From NCBI RefSeq assembly GCF_001552255.1, contig NZ_BCQV01000019.1, positions 1 to 64,000 on the forward strand: a DNA stretch of 64,000 nt, written 5' to 3'. The notes below the pieces were generated by a model. That model was given only the letters and a program-made list of their open reading frames with translations. It searched no databases and was not told where the DNA came from. The position numbers were made by a program, and so were the translations under genes. Source of the stretch: Alicyclobacillus shizuokensis NBRC 103103 (lineage in GTDB: Bacteria > Bacillota > Bacilli > Alicyclobacillales > Alicyclobacillaceae). Each line of letters starts with the position of its first letter. The stretch's first letter is position 1. Shown here in pieces: positions 1 to 8,619 of this stretch.

Positions 1-453
1 GACAGGACCCACTGTAGCCAAGGTGATCCTTTCTGAGATTGGAACGGACATGTCCGTATTTCCTTCGGCATCCCACCTTTCATCGTGGGCTGGACTCAGC
101 CCCGGCAATAACGAGAGTGCTGGTAAAAAAAACGGACGAAAACGACGCAGGGCAACCAAGCGCTAAAATCTGCGCTACTCGAGGCAGCTTGGGCAGCAAG
201 TAAAACTCGAACCTTTCTGGGTTCAAAGTTCTGGTCAGTGGCCGGGCGTAAAGGGAAGAAACGAGCCACTGTCGTGGTTGCGCACAAGATCTTGGTAATT
301 GCGTACCATTTGCTCAGGACGGGTACTCCTTATAACGAACTTGGCCACGACTACCTCGAAAAGCGTAAGCCTGTATCCACCGAGGAGCTAATGATCCGCC
401 GTCTTCAAAAACAGGGATACACGGTAATCAAACTAGAACCAGATTTGGTGTAA
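1..453 (+). mobile_element. IS110-family transposase, C-terminal part, frame change at an A8 tract
   Basis: The visible part is the C-terminal Transposase_20 region of an IS110-type transposase; the catalytic N-terminal half lies outside the window. From position 2 the frame reads a typical block with WAGLSPGNNES near 86-118. This frame runs into a stop at 164-166. The family signature continues in the -1 frame from about 133 (EAAWAASKTRT, then HKILVIAYHLLRTGTPY and ELGHDYLEKR) to the stop at 453. The switch falls on eight A residues (125-132), where A_AAA_AAC is in frame. It could be a homopolymer indel that killed the gene or a -1 programmed frameshift; sequence alone cannot decide. IS110 elements lack terminal inverted repeats, so the element end was not located. 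Identity is certain at the family level. Confidence 0.85.
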
Positions 454-496
454 CATACCAAGCGCAAAAGGTCATTTATGCGTCCTGGGCATCCTA

Positions 497-1975
497 TTGC
501 CCAATAACAGGGTCACCCCTGAATTCACTGCCTCAATGGAACCCTATTTTCTCATCAAACACATTAAAGAGATGGCGAGATTGTGGAACGTAGAACCGTC
601 GCATTTGGAGATTGGGCCGGAAAAGGATATCGAACATATGGTGTACCTGATGGAGATAGGCAAACTGGAACTGTTCTGGAACATCCACACCAACCCGCTG
701 GTTTCTCTGCCGAACCGACGGCGCGCTCGCAGAGCCATGGAGCGAGCTTTCGTCGTGGTTCAGGACGCCTTCCTAACGGAGACCACAGAGGTGGCCAACA
801 TCGTCTTGCCCACCGCCATGTGGGGAGAGAAGGAAGGCCTAATGGAGAATGCCGACCGAACCATCAACCTGTGTGAAATCGCTGTTCCTTCACCGCCTGG
901 GACCCGAGCTGATTTCTACATCCTGCTCGACTACGCGCGGCGCATGGATTTTCGCGACAAGGACGGCCAGCCGCTCATCCGGTACACGACACCGAGGGGA
1001 TGCTTTGAGGAATGGAAAGAGGTTTCCTGCGGTCGACCATGCGACATGACCGGCATGACCTACGATTCTATCAAGGCCCGTCGTGGGATCCGCTGGCCCG
1101 CCGACGCACAGCGCCCCAACGGCACGGTACGACTGTACGAAGATTGGGTATTTCATACCCGCCCCGACGAAGTGCAGAGTTACGGTAAAGACCCCAACAC
1201 GGGTCGCTATCGCACCCGCCGAGAGTTCGAACTCCTCGGCGCCAACGGGCGAGCCATCCTGTACGGTTTGGTCTACTACCCGCCGGCGGAATGTCCGACC
1301 CCCGAATACCCGTTGTGGCTCACGACCGGCCGCGTAGTCTGGCATTGGCACACGCGAACCAAGACGGCTCGATCACCCTACCTGCATGTCGTTGCACCGC
1401 AGGGATACGTCGAGATTCATCCGATGGATGCGGAAGCCCTGTCGATCCTCCCGGGCGAATTCTTGAGAGTCGTATCACCGCGCGGCAGTATTGAGGTACC
1501 AGCTCGGATTGTAGACACGATTCGACCGGGTGTGGTATTCGTGCCGTTTCACTTTGGCAGTTGGCAGGAGAATCAGGCAGCCAATGACCTCACAGTTGAT
1601 TTTGTCGACCGAGTATCGAAACAGCCAACCTTTAAGCAATCCGCCTGCCGGATCGAAAAGATCCGCCGTACCCATGTTTGGAAGCAGGGAGAAAGCCTGG
1701 ACAGCATCGCACAGAGGTACCGACTCACGGCGGAGCAATTGGCTCAGGCCAATCGCCTGCTGCCGCCGTACAAGTCAGACATCGGTCGAACCCTTGAGAT
1801 CCTTTCAGTTTCGAATGTCGTCATTCCACCGTATTTACCGTACCGCCGAGTGGACATCTGGCCGCGGTTTCGACAGGCAGATCTTTCCCTCATGGAGACG
1901 GATTTCGGACAATGGCCCGCAATTTATCAATCAGATTTTGAGCAAGGATGTGAACAGCTGGAATCGATCCCCTGA
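497..1975 (+). pseudogene. Molybdopterin oxidoreductase (nitrate reductase/formate dehydrogenase type), N-terminally truncated, with LysM-like tail
   Basis: This is the C-terminal half of a Mo-bisMGD enzyme. Residues about 60-125 carry NPLVSLPN, FVVVQDAFLTET and VLPTAMWGEKEG, typical of the second molybdopterin domain. Residues about 290-390 form the molydop-binding domain (LWLTTGRVVWHWH, then WQENQAANDLT). The 4Fe-4S domain and first Mo domain of a normal protein of about 700 or more residues are missing, and the open frame runs upstream only to a stop at 434-436 inside the IS110 remnant. No ribosome site precedes TTG 497. Residues about 392-436 look like a LysM module (QGESLDSIAQRYRLTAEQLA), which is unusual for this family. 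The substrate cannot be assigned. Probably inactive after the insertion or rearrangement. Confidence 0.75.
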
Positions 1976-2069
1976 GGGAGCAGACAGACAAGCATAGGCA
2001 AGCGTCGCTGCGAATGAGGGCCTGATTTCGTATGGTAAACTGCACGTCAATCTGAAAGGGGGATGACGC

Positions 2070-2174
2070 ATGGACGGTTGTTTTGGCGCATTTACACGCT
2101 GGGCGGTTGTGTTTCTTATCATCTTTGTACTGTTCATCTTGCTCATTCCGGTAACCGGCGGAGCAGCATGTTAA
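2070..2174 (+). CDS. 34-residue membrane micropeptide, YjcZ/SscA-like
   Basis: A 34-residue ORF starts at ATG 2070 behind a good ribosome site (AAAGGGGG, 2056-2063). It has a short polar N-terminus with one Cys, then one hydrophobic helix of about 18 residues (VVFLIIFVLFILLIP) and a Gly/Ala tail ending in Cys. Size and layout resemble the YjcZ/SscA family of small sporulation peptides, a weak match because these are so short. It lies directly before a CotD-like coat gene, which fits a spore role. A second peptide at 56154-56255 on the other strand shares the RWxVVFLIIFVL core. Confidence 0.6.
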   Translation: MDGCFGAFTRWAVVFLIIFVLFILLIPVTGGAAC

Positions 2175-2210
2175 TCAGACAGCCTGCATTTCTCCTGGGG
2201 GTGACTTGAA

Positions 2211-2432
2211 GTGAATTGCCCGCCCATCATATGTCCTCCTCATTACTGTGTCCGTGACCACTACATCCCTCGGATGGTTCCTTACGTCCATCCGATTGTG
2301 AACATCAATCGGCATGTCATTGTGAACGTGCCGCAGCACTTTTATCAACCTGTCACAAGGAATGTAGTTGTCGATCCGGGATGTCCGGGAGCACGTTGTT
2401 ACCGACCTGGATATTCTGGATATTACGGGTAA
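2211..2432 (+). CDS. CotD-like inner spore coat protein
   Basis: A 73-residue protein rich in His, Pro, Cys and Tyr, starting at GTG 2211 behind GGGGGTGA. The central part (VPYVHPIVNINRHVIVNV, then PQHFYQ) matches the CotD pattern of HP repeats followed by NVNH and a hydrophobic/His segment. Five Cys residues lie at both ends and the C-terminus is Gly/Tyr rich. CotD-family proteins are late, mother-cell-expressed structural coat proteins cross-linked in the spore coat. It follows the 34-residue peptide by 36 bases and is closed by a strong terminator. No enzymatic motif is present. Assignment rests on composition and the short motif, so exact orthology is uncertain. Confidence 0.7.
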   Translation: MNCPPIICPPHYCVRDHYIPRMVPYVHPIVNINRHVIVNVPQHFYQPVTRNVVVDPGCPGARCYRPGYSGYYG

Positions 2433-2451
2433 GGAGTCGCATACCAACACA

Positions 2452-2482
2452 GGCTCTGCCGCTTGGGCGGAGCCTTCTCGTT
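2452..2482 (+). terminator. Rho-independent terminator after the cotD-like gene
   Basis: A 9-bp stem (GGCTCTGCC / GGCGGAGCC with one G-T pair) encloses the loop GCTTG and is followed by TTCTCGTT. It ends the two-gene coat unit. Confidence 0.85.
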
Positions 2483-2559
2483 AGGCTCTGCACGTGACCG
2501 AGCGGGCGCTCCACCACCGACGCAATCCGCTTTTGGTAGTGGCTGCAGCGTGTCTCATG

Positions 2560-2932
2560 CAGTGATCCTGCATGATTTTTCTCCAACGGCCAGTCCCACC
2601 AGCAGATGGGCTCCAGAGCGCGGATGGTGTCCGGATCGAATCGAAAGCGAATATGGCGGGCTGGATTCTCTACCACAATGGAATCAGGCGCCACGTCCTT
2701 GGCGACGATGCTCCGCGCCCCGATGACCGCTCCGTTTCCAATCGTGACTCCAAAAGCAATACTTTCCGATGTTTAACCTGGCCTGTTCCTTCCATAAAAT
2801 TAGCGGATAGCCATAGGTCCCGTCCCCGATGTCAAACTCCGATACTGGAGCAACTGATTCATGAATTGGATTGCCATGGATTGTGGATACCCCTTCAGTT
2901 GATGGTGTTGAATCCTGCGGGTGCGGCAGCAA
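2560..2932 (-). pseudogene. Broken xenobiotic acyltransferase (hexapeptide-repeat, XAT/Vat type)
   Basis: On the minus strand one frame reads a typical XAT N-terminus (IGDGTYGYPLILWKE, then RLNIGKYC). A second frame reads the C-terminus (VTIGNGAVIGARSIVAKDV, then NPARHIRFRFDP and WWDWPLEK). Family members keep about 50 more residues between these blocks, including the active-site His, so an internal deletion has removed the middle and shifted the frame. A further slip follows WWDWPLEK. In intact form these enzymes acetylate antibiotics or sugars with acetyl-CoA. It lies in the decayed left flank of the window. Confidence 0.75.
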
Positions 2933-3016
2933 GGCTCAGAGCGTCGGCCCTTGGGCGTATGCTGCCGCTCCGGTATGCTAGAGAGTATGCGCCAGCCGTT
3001 GCATGCGTGAGTTGAG

Positions 3017-3051
3017 AAGGCACGACCATAAGTGGTACGATAAGGCACGAC
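3017..3051. repeat. Pair of 10-bp direct repeats, 25-bp period
   Basis: AAGGCACGAC occurs at 3017-3026 and again at 3042-3051, so the copies are about two and a half helical turns apart, 60 bases before the tig promoter. The interval 2933-3112 otherwise holds nothing recognisable. It could be an operator or chance. Confidence 0.3.
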
Positions 3052-3112
3052 AATGTGTGCGGCTTGTATGTGTATGCGGAACAAGTCATCCGGACCCGGG
3101 GTGCTTTGTCGG

Positions 3113-3140
3113 TTGTCGCTTGTCTAGAACATGGTATAAT
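3113..3140 (+). promoter_or_regulatory. SigA-type promoter for tig
   Basis: TTGTCG (3113-3118), a 16-bp spacer and a perfect TATAAT (3135-3140) lie about 105 bases before the tig start. Confidence 0.7.
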
Positions 3141-3246
3141 GAAACGGCTTGTGATTGCCTTCAGGCGTGCGTGCAGCCTGTGGGAGGCAGGGCTGGTAGA
3201 ATGACCGCGGCTGCTGGTGGCCGAAGGATTTGGGGAGGAACCGTGC

Positions 3247-4539
3247 ATGACAGCGAAATGGGAAAAAACTGAAGCCAATGTCGGCGTGCTGGAGGTCGAA
3301 GTCCCCAGCGACCGATTTGCAGAAGCATTGGACTATGCATTCAAACGCGTAGTTAAACGTGTTAACGTTCCAGGTTTTCGCAAGGGCAGGGTCCCACGCA
3401 AAGTTTTTGAGATGCGCTTCGGCGTCGAATCCCTTTACCAGGATGCAGTGGAGTATCTCTTGCCGCGCGCCTACGATGAAGCGGTGCAGGAGGCGGGGAT
3501 TGAGCCGGTAGCACAGCCTGACGTCGATGTCGTACAGGTGGAGTCGGGGAAACCGTTCATCTTCAAGGCGACGGTCACTGTGAAGCCTGAGGTGGTCCTC
3601 GGTCCCTATAAGGGAGTCGAGGTGGAGGATAAAACGTTTGAAGTAACGGATGAATTGGTGGAAGAAGAACTCACCAACATCCGCAAGGCCCATGCCGAAC
3701 TCCAGGTTGTGGAGGACGGGGAGGTCGAGCAGGGGGATCTAGTCAACATTGACTTTCGCGGCACCGTCGATGGGGAACCGTTCGAGGGCGGTGAGGCGGA
3801 AAACTATCAGCTCGAGATTGGTTCGGGTGTGTTCATCAAAGGCTTTGAGGAACAGTTGGTCGGTATGAAGCCGACTGAAGAGCGGGACATTACTGTTGCG
3901 TTTCCGGAGGATTACCATGTCAAGGCGTTGGCTGGCAAGGAAGCTGTGTTCCACGTCGTGCTCCATGACGTGAAGCGCAAGATCCTGCGAGACTTGGACG
4001 AAGAATTCGTTCAAGAAATCAGCGATTTTGAGACGGTAGACGAATTTGTCGCCGATGTTCGCAAGCGTCTGGAGGAGCGCATGCAACAGGATCACCAGCG
4101 GTATTTGGAAGATCAAGTGGTCGAGAAGGTAGCTGCCAATGCAACGATTGATATTCCGAGCGTGATGATTGACCACGAGATTGACCATCAATTGGGGCAC
4201 TTTGCAGAACAGTTGTCCATGCAGCAGATCCCGTTGGACGGCTACCTGGAATTCACAGGACAGACCCGGGATGAACTGCGTGAGCAGTTCCGGGACGCGG
4301 CGGAGCAGCGGGTGCGCACGAGCCTTGTCCTGGAGGCGATTGCAGAGCGGGAAGGTCTCGCCGCCACGGATGAAGAAGTGAAGGCAGAGGTCGCGAAGAT
4401 TGCGGAATCAGCCGGCCTCGAACAGGAGCGTGTGGAGCAGATTTTGTCCCTGCGCGACCCGGGTTTGTCAGGGCTGCGCAGTGATCTCACGACCCGCAAG
4501 ACGGTTTCTTTCCTGGTTGAGAATAGCGTTCGCAAGTGA
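3247..4539 (+). CDS. tig: Trigger factor, ribosome-bound chaperone/prolyl isomerase
   Basis: A 430-residue protein of normal family length. The N-terminal ribosome-binding domain has the signature GFRKGRVP (residues 43-50). An FKBP-type PPIase domain follows at about 150-245 (DFRGTVDGEPFEGG), then the helical substrate-binding C-domain. ATG 3247 was chosen because GGGGAGG (3232-3238) sits just before it; the frame is open further upstream without a ribosome site. It binds L23 at the tunnel exit and shields nascent chains. It has its own promoter and terminator, so it is probably transcribed alone ahead of clpP. Confidence 0.97.
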   Translation: MTAKWEKTEANVGVLEVEVPSDRFAEALDYAFKRVVKRVNVPGFRKGRVPRKVFEMRFGVESLYQDAVEYLLPRAYDEAVQEAGIEPVAQPDVDVVQVESGKPFIFKATVTVKPEVVLGPYKGVEVEDKTFEVTDELVEEELTNIRKAHAELQVVEDGEVEQGDLVNIDFRGTVDGEPFEGGEAENYQLEIGSGVFIKGFEEQLVGMKPTEERDITVAFPEDYHVKALAGKEAVFHVVLHDVKRKILRDLDEEFVQEISDFETVDEFVADVRKRLEERMQQDHQRYLEDQVVEKVAANATIDIPSVMIDHEIDHQLGHFAEQLSMQQIPLDGYLEFTGQTRDELREQFRDAAEQRVRTSLVLEAIAEREGLAATDEEVKAEVAKIAESAGLEQERVEQILSLRDPGLSGLRSDLTTRKTVSFLVENSVRK

Positions 4540-4570
4540 ATTGATGTACAATGTCGATGACAGCAGGGGA

Positions 4571-4600
4571 AACAAGGCACGTGTTCGTGCCTTGTTTTCT
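4571..4600 (+). terminator. Rho-independent terminator after tig
   Basis: An 11-bp perfect stem (AACAAGGCACG / CGTGCCTTGTT) with loop TGTT, followed by a short T run. Confidence 0.9.
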
Positions 4601-4653
4601 CAAAGTCGCAGGCCCGGTCACATGGGCAGGGAACGGCGAAGGAGGGCTTGGCG

Positions 4654-5247
4654 ATGAGCTTGACGCCCATTGTCATCGAGCAGACTAGCCGCGGCGAGCG
4701 GTCCTATGACATTTACTCGAGGCTGCTTCGGGATCGGATTATCATTCTTGGGACGCCAATTGACGATTATGTGGCCAATTCGATTGTCGCGCAGCTCTTG
4801 TTCCTGGCTGCGGACGATCCGGACCGAGACATCCAACTGTACATCAACAGCCCGGGTGGTTCTGTGACAGCCGGATTGGCGATTTACGATACAATGCAGC
4901 ACATCAAACCGGATGTATCCACCATGTGTGTTGGCTTGGCGGCCAGCATGGGTGCGTTCCTGCTGGCGGCTGGCGCCAAGGGTAAGCGCTACGCGTTGCC
5001 CAACAGTGAGGTCATGATTCACCAGCCGCTGGGTGGCGTTCAAGGGCAGGCGTCGGATATCAAGATCCATGCCGATTGGATTTTGAAGACCAAGGAAAAG
5101 CTCAACCGGATTTTGGCGCATCACACGGGGCAACCTTTTGAGCAGGTGGAGCAGGATACCGACCGTGATAACTTCCTGTCCGCAGCTGAAGCCAAGGCCT
5201 ACGGCATCATCGACGAGGTGCTTCCAGGCGCGGGTCTGCAGGTGTGA
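4654..5247 (+). CDS. clpP: ATP-dependent Clp protease proteolytic subunit
   Basis: A 197-residue serine peptidase of family S14 that forms the tetradecameric barrel fed by ClpX or ClpC. The catalytic triad is visible: Ser98 in GLAASMGA, His123 in MIHQPLGG and Asp172 in DTDRDNF. ATG 4654 follows AAGGAGGG (4639-4646) with a 7-base gap; an in-frame TTG at 4648 is less likely. In B. subtilis clpP lies elsewhere, whereas here it sits between tig and clpX as in many other bacteria, placing chaperone, peptidase and unfoldase in order. No CtsR-type repeat was recognised upstream. Confidence 0.97.
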   Translation: MSLTPIVIEQTSRGERSYDIYSRLLRDRIIILGTPIDDYVANSIVAQLLFLAADDPDRDIQLYINSPGGSVTAGLAIYDTMQHIKPDVSTMCVGLAASMGAFLLAAGAKGKRYALPNSEVMIHQPLGGVQGQASDIKIHADWILKTKEKLNRILAHHTGQPFEQVEQDTDRDNFLSAAEAKAYGIIDEVLPGAGLQV

Positions 5248-5342
5248 CGGGGCCGGGAAGTTGCCGTTCTTGCATTCGGAAGCGGTCGATCGCGTGACTT
5301 GACCCTCCGTTGTCGAACATCTAGCCAGAGGGAGGGATTGTG

Positions 5343-6620
5343 ATGTTCAAGTTCAACGAGGAAAAGGGCCAACTGAAATGCTCTTTCTGCGGTAAGACCC
5401 AGGAGCAAGTGCGCAAATTGGTGGCTGGTCCTGGTGTGTATATCTGTGACGAATGCATCGAGCTGTGCAACGAAATCGTCGAGGAGCAGCTTGGCGAAGA
5501 CGAGGAGTTCGAGCTCAAGGATATCCCGAAGCCGACGGAGATTAAGGAAATCCTGGACCAGTACGTGATTGGTCAGGAGAATGCCAAAAAGTCGCTGTCG
5601 GTGGCGGTTTATAATCACTACAAACGGATCAATTCGGGGGCCGCGAAGAGCGACGATGTGGAATTAGCCAAGAGCAACATTCTGCTCATTGGTCCCACTG
5701 GCAGCGGGAAGACGCTGCTTGCACAGACACTGGCTCGCATCTTGAACGTACCGTTTGCGATTGCAGACGCAACCACTTTGACCGAAGCGGGCTACGTGGG
5801 TGAAGATGTCGAGAACATTCTGCTCAAGCTCATCCAGGCGGCCGACTATGATGTCGAGAAGGCGGAGCGCGGGATCATCTATATCGACGAGATCGATAAG
5901 ATTGCCCGCAAATCGGAAAATCCGTCTATCACCCGTGATGTGTCGGGCGAAGGCGTTCAGCAGGCCTTGCTGAAAATTCTGGAGGGTACCGTGGCGAGCG
6001 TTCCCCCTCAGGGAGGTCGCAAGCACCCACATCAGGAGTTTATTCAAATTGACACGACCAATATTTTGTTCGTCTGCGGCGGCGCCTTTGACGGCATTGA
6101 GCCGATTATCAAGCGTCGTTTGGGCCGCAAGGTGATTGGTTTCGGGAACCGTACAGAATCGGTCAACCTGCGATCCGATGAGGATGTGCTATCCAAGGTG
6201 CTGCCGGAGGATTTGATGAAGTTTGGGCTTATTCCCGAGTTCACAGGTCGTTTGCCGGTGGTGACCACCTTGACCGCGCTGGATGAACAGGCTCTGAAGC
6301 AGATCTTGGTGGAGCCGAAGAACGCTCTGGTCAAGCAGTACCAGAAGCTGCTGGAAATGGACGGCGTGAAGCTCGAATTCGAAGACGAGGCCTTGTCGAG
6401 CATTGCCAGGGAAGCCATCAAGCGCGGGACGGGGGCGCGTGGTCTGCGCTCCATCATTGAAGGGATCATGTTGGACGTGATGTACGAGTTGCCGGCGCGG
6501 GACGATGTGCAGAGATGTCTCATCACCAAGGAGGCGGCTACTCGGGAGCAAGGCCCTGTGCTCATTGGGAAGGATGGGAAAATTTCCCAAATTGTTCGCA
6601 CATCCGAGGAAACCGCGTAA
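5343..6620 (+). CDS. clpX: Clp protease ATP-binding subunit ClpX
   Basis: A 425-residue AAA+ unfoldase. The N-terminal zinc domain has Cys13, Cys16, Cys35 and Cys38. Walker A is GPTGSGKT (117-124) and Walker B is IIYIDEID (Asp182, Glu183). The RKHPHQEF pore region and the sensor-2 motif GARGLRS are present. It recognises tagged substrates, unfolds them and threads them into ClpP. ATG 5343 follows a GGGAGGG site; the GTG one codon upstream is possible but too close to it. The 95-base gap from clpP contains no clear terminator, so read-through from clpP is likely. Confidence 0.98.
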   Translation: MFKFNEEKGQLKCSFCGKTQEQVRKLVAGPGVYICDECIELCNEIVEEQLGEDEEFELKDIPKPTEIKEILDQYVIGQENAKKSLSVAVYNHYKRINSGAAKSDDVELAKSNILLIGPTGSGKTLLAQTLARILNVPFAIADATTLTEAGYVGEDVENILLKLIQAADYDVEKAERGIIYIDEIDKIARKSENPSITRDVSGEGVQQALLKILEGTVASVPPQGGRKHPHQEFIQIDTTNILFVCGGAFDGIEPIIKRRLGRKVIGFGNRTESVNLRSDEDVLSKVLPEDLMKFGLIPEFTGRLPVVTTLTALDEQALKQILVEPKNALVKQYQKLLEMDGVKLEFEDEALSSIAREAIKRGTGARGLRSIIEGIMLDVMYELPARDDVQRCLITKEAATREQGPVLIGKDGKISQIVRTSEETA

Positions 6621-6700
6621 TGTGATGAACCCCCCTGGGACGCCTTGCGTTCTGGAGGGGCTGTGCGAAACCGCGGCGGTGAAATATAGGATTGGTGCGG

Positions 6701-6737
6701 TGGCGCCCGACGATGAGTCGGGCGCCATTGCCTTGTT
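6701..6737 (+). terminator. Rho-independent terminator after clpX
   Basis: An 11-bp perfect stem (TGGCGCCCGAC / GTCGGGCGCCA) with loop GATGA, followed by TTGCCTTGTTT. Confidence 0.85.
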
Positions 6738-6800
6738 TACGGCAGGATAGGGCCGGGAATACTGGTTGCATCGGTGTTTTTTATAAGGGAGGGGTCATCG

Positions 6801-8489
6801 ATGAGCGCCACCATCCTGGCCGTAATCCAACTCTTCTTTGCTGTGGTGATTGGGTTGTATTTTTGGAACCTGTTGAAGACCCAAAACCACAGCCGGCACG
6901 CGATCGAGCGGGAGTCTCGCAAGGAGCTTGACAAGCTCAAGAAGTTGCGGGCTATCTCGTTAACGGAGCCGCTGGCAGAAAAAACCCGTCCTAGTTCACT
7001 GGACGACATCGTGGGCCAGGAAGACGGATTGCGAGCTTTGCGGGCAGCCCTATGCGGTCCGAACCCTCAACATGTCTTGATCTACGGCCCGCCTGGGGTG
7101 GGCAAGACGGCTGCTGCCCGGGTCATCCTGGAGGAGGCCAAGAAGAATCCTGCGTCGCCGTTTCAAGATGACGCTAAATTTATTGAGCTGGATGCCACGA
7201 CGGCCCGTTTTGACGAACGGGGGATTGCGGACCCGCTCATCGGATCCGTCCACGATCCTATCTATCAGGGAGCGGGAGCCATGGGGATGGCTGGCATTCC
7301 CCAGCCCAAACCGGGTGCTGTCACCAAGGCGCATGGCGGATTGCTGTTCATCGACGAGATCGGAGAACTGCATCCCATTCAAATGAACAAACTGCTCAAG
7401 GTACTGGAAGACCGCAAGGTCTTTCTGGAAAGCGCCTACTACAGTTCTCAGGACAGCAACATTCCGCCGCATGTTCACGACATCTTTCAAAATGGTCTGC
7501 CGGCGGATTTTCGCTTGGTCGGAGCGACCACCCGGTTGCCGGAGGACATCCCCCCCGCCATTCGCTCTCGCTGCCTTGAGATTTTCTTTCGGCCGCTATC
7601 CCGTCCCGAGATCCGCCGCATCGTACGCAGGGCTTGTGACAAGATTAGCTTACCGATGCCCGACGAGGCGGTGGAGGAGGTGGCCAAGTATGCGACCAAC
7701 GGCCGCGACGCGGTGAATATCGTGCAGACAGCCGGCGGTATCGCGCTGACCGAGGGTCGCCAATCCATTACCTTGGGTGATGTGCAGTGGGTGGTCCAGT
7801 TCAGCCAGCTCAATCCACGGCCAGACATCCAGGTTGCGCATCAGCCCCAGATTGGTGTGGTCAACGGACTGGCCGTCGGGGGCCCCGGCGTGGGCGCGCT
7901 GCTCGAATTGGAGGCCACGGCGGTGCCCACGGCGCCGGGGGAGGGACGGCTGACCATCACCGGATTGGTGGAAGAAGAAACGTTGGGCGGCCGGGATCGG
8001 ACAGTCCGGCGGCGCTCGATGGCCCGGGCCTCGGTAGACAACGTGCTGACGGCGCTGCGGCGCCTGACGGGCTTGGATGCGGCCAACTACCACATTCACC
8101 TCAACTTCCCCGGTGGCTTGCCGGTGGATGGGCCGAGTGCAGGAGTGGCTATGGCGACGGCCATTTATTCGGCAGTGCGCGGGATTCCGGTATTGAGCAA
8201 GCTGGCGATGACGGGTGAGATCTCCATCCGCGGTCTGGTTCGGCCAGTGGGCGGTGTTCCGGTGAAGATTGAAGCGGCGAGGGACGCGGGCGCCGAGATT
8301 GTGCTGATACCCAAGGACAACTGGCAGGAATCGTTTCAGCGTCTGGATGGCCTGAAGGTGATTCCGGTAGAGCGATTTGAAGACGTACTGCGGTTGGCAC
8401 TCGTTGGCGGGGTCGACCTGAGCCTGTCGGCCAAACCGGCGTCGCTGTCTGTCAATCCTGCCGTTCCGTCCGTACAGACTGCTCCCTGA
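6801..8489 (+). CDS. lonB: LonB-type ATP-dependent protease (sporulation-associated Lon paralogue)
   Basis: A 562-residue membrane-tethered Lon. An N-terminal hydrophobic helix (about residues 2-23) is followed by an AAA+ domain with Walker A GPPGVGKT (96-103) and Walker B LLFIDEIGE. A C-terminal Lon protease domain carries the catalytic Ser in DGPSAG near residue 450. It lacks the large Lon N-domain. In B. subtilis the orthologue, directly upstream of lonA as here, is made in the forespore under sigma F. ATG 6801 follows AAGGGAGGGG. No sigma-F promoter could be recognised with confidence. A terminator separates it from clpX. Confidence 0.93.
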   Translation: MSATILAVIQLFFAVVIGLYFWNLLKTQNHSRHAIERESRKELDKLKKLRAISLTEPLAEKTRPSSLDDIVGQEDGLRALRAALCGPNPQHVLIYGPPGVGKTAAARVILEEAKKNPASPFQDDAKFIELDATTARFDERGIADPLIGSVHDPIYQGAGAMGMAGIPQPKPGAVTKAHGGLLFIDEIGELHPIQMNKLLKVLEDRKVFLESAYYSSQDSNIPPHVHDIFQNGLPADFRLVGATTRLPEDIPPAIRSRCLEIFFRPLSRPEIRRIVRRACDKISLPMPDEAVEEVAKYATNGRDAVNIVQTAGGIALTEGRQSITLGDVQWVVQFSQLNPRPDIQVAHQPQIGVVNGLAVGGPGVGALLELEATAVPTAPGEGRLTITGLVEEETLGGRDRTVRRRSMARASVDNVLTALRRLTGLDAANYHIHLNFPGGLPVDGPSAGVAMATAIYSAVRGIPVLSKLAMTGEISIRGLVRPVGGVPVKIEAARDAGAEIVLIPKDNWQESFQRLDGLKVIPVERFEDVLRLALVGGVDLSLSAKPASLSVNPAVPSVQTAP

Positions 8490-8619
8490 GGGCACGTGGT
8501 TAGACTTCTCCCTGTGGATTCAGTAAAATAAATTCCTATCGAATGGGATGGGCACGCCGCGCGCTTGTTGCGCGACTCGCCCACCCTCAAGAAGGCGGTG
8601 CAATCGCGGAGGTGGGACG

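Noticed and set aside
8548-8619. Longer N-terminus of Lon starting at 8548
   Set aside because: The added residues are Arg, Cys and Pro rich, unlike any Lon N-terminus, and a strong ribosome site sits inside just before TTG 8620.
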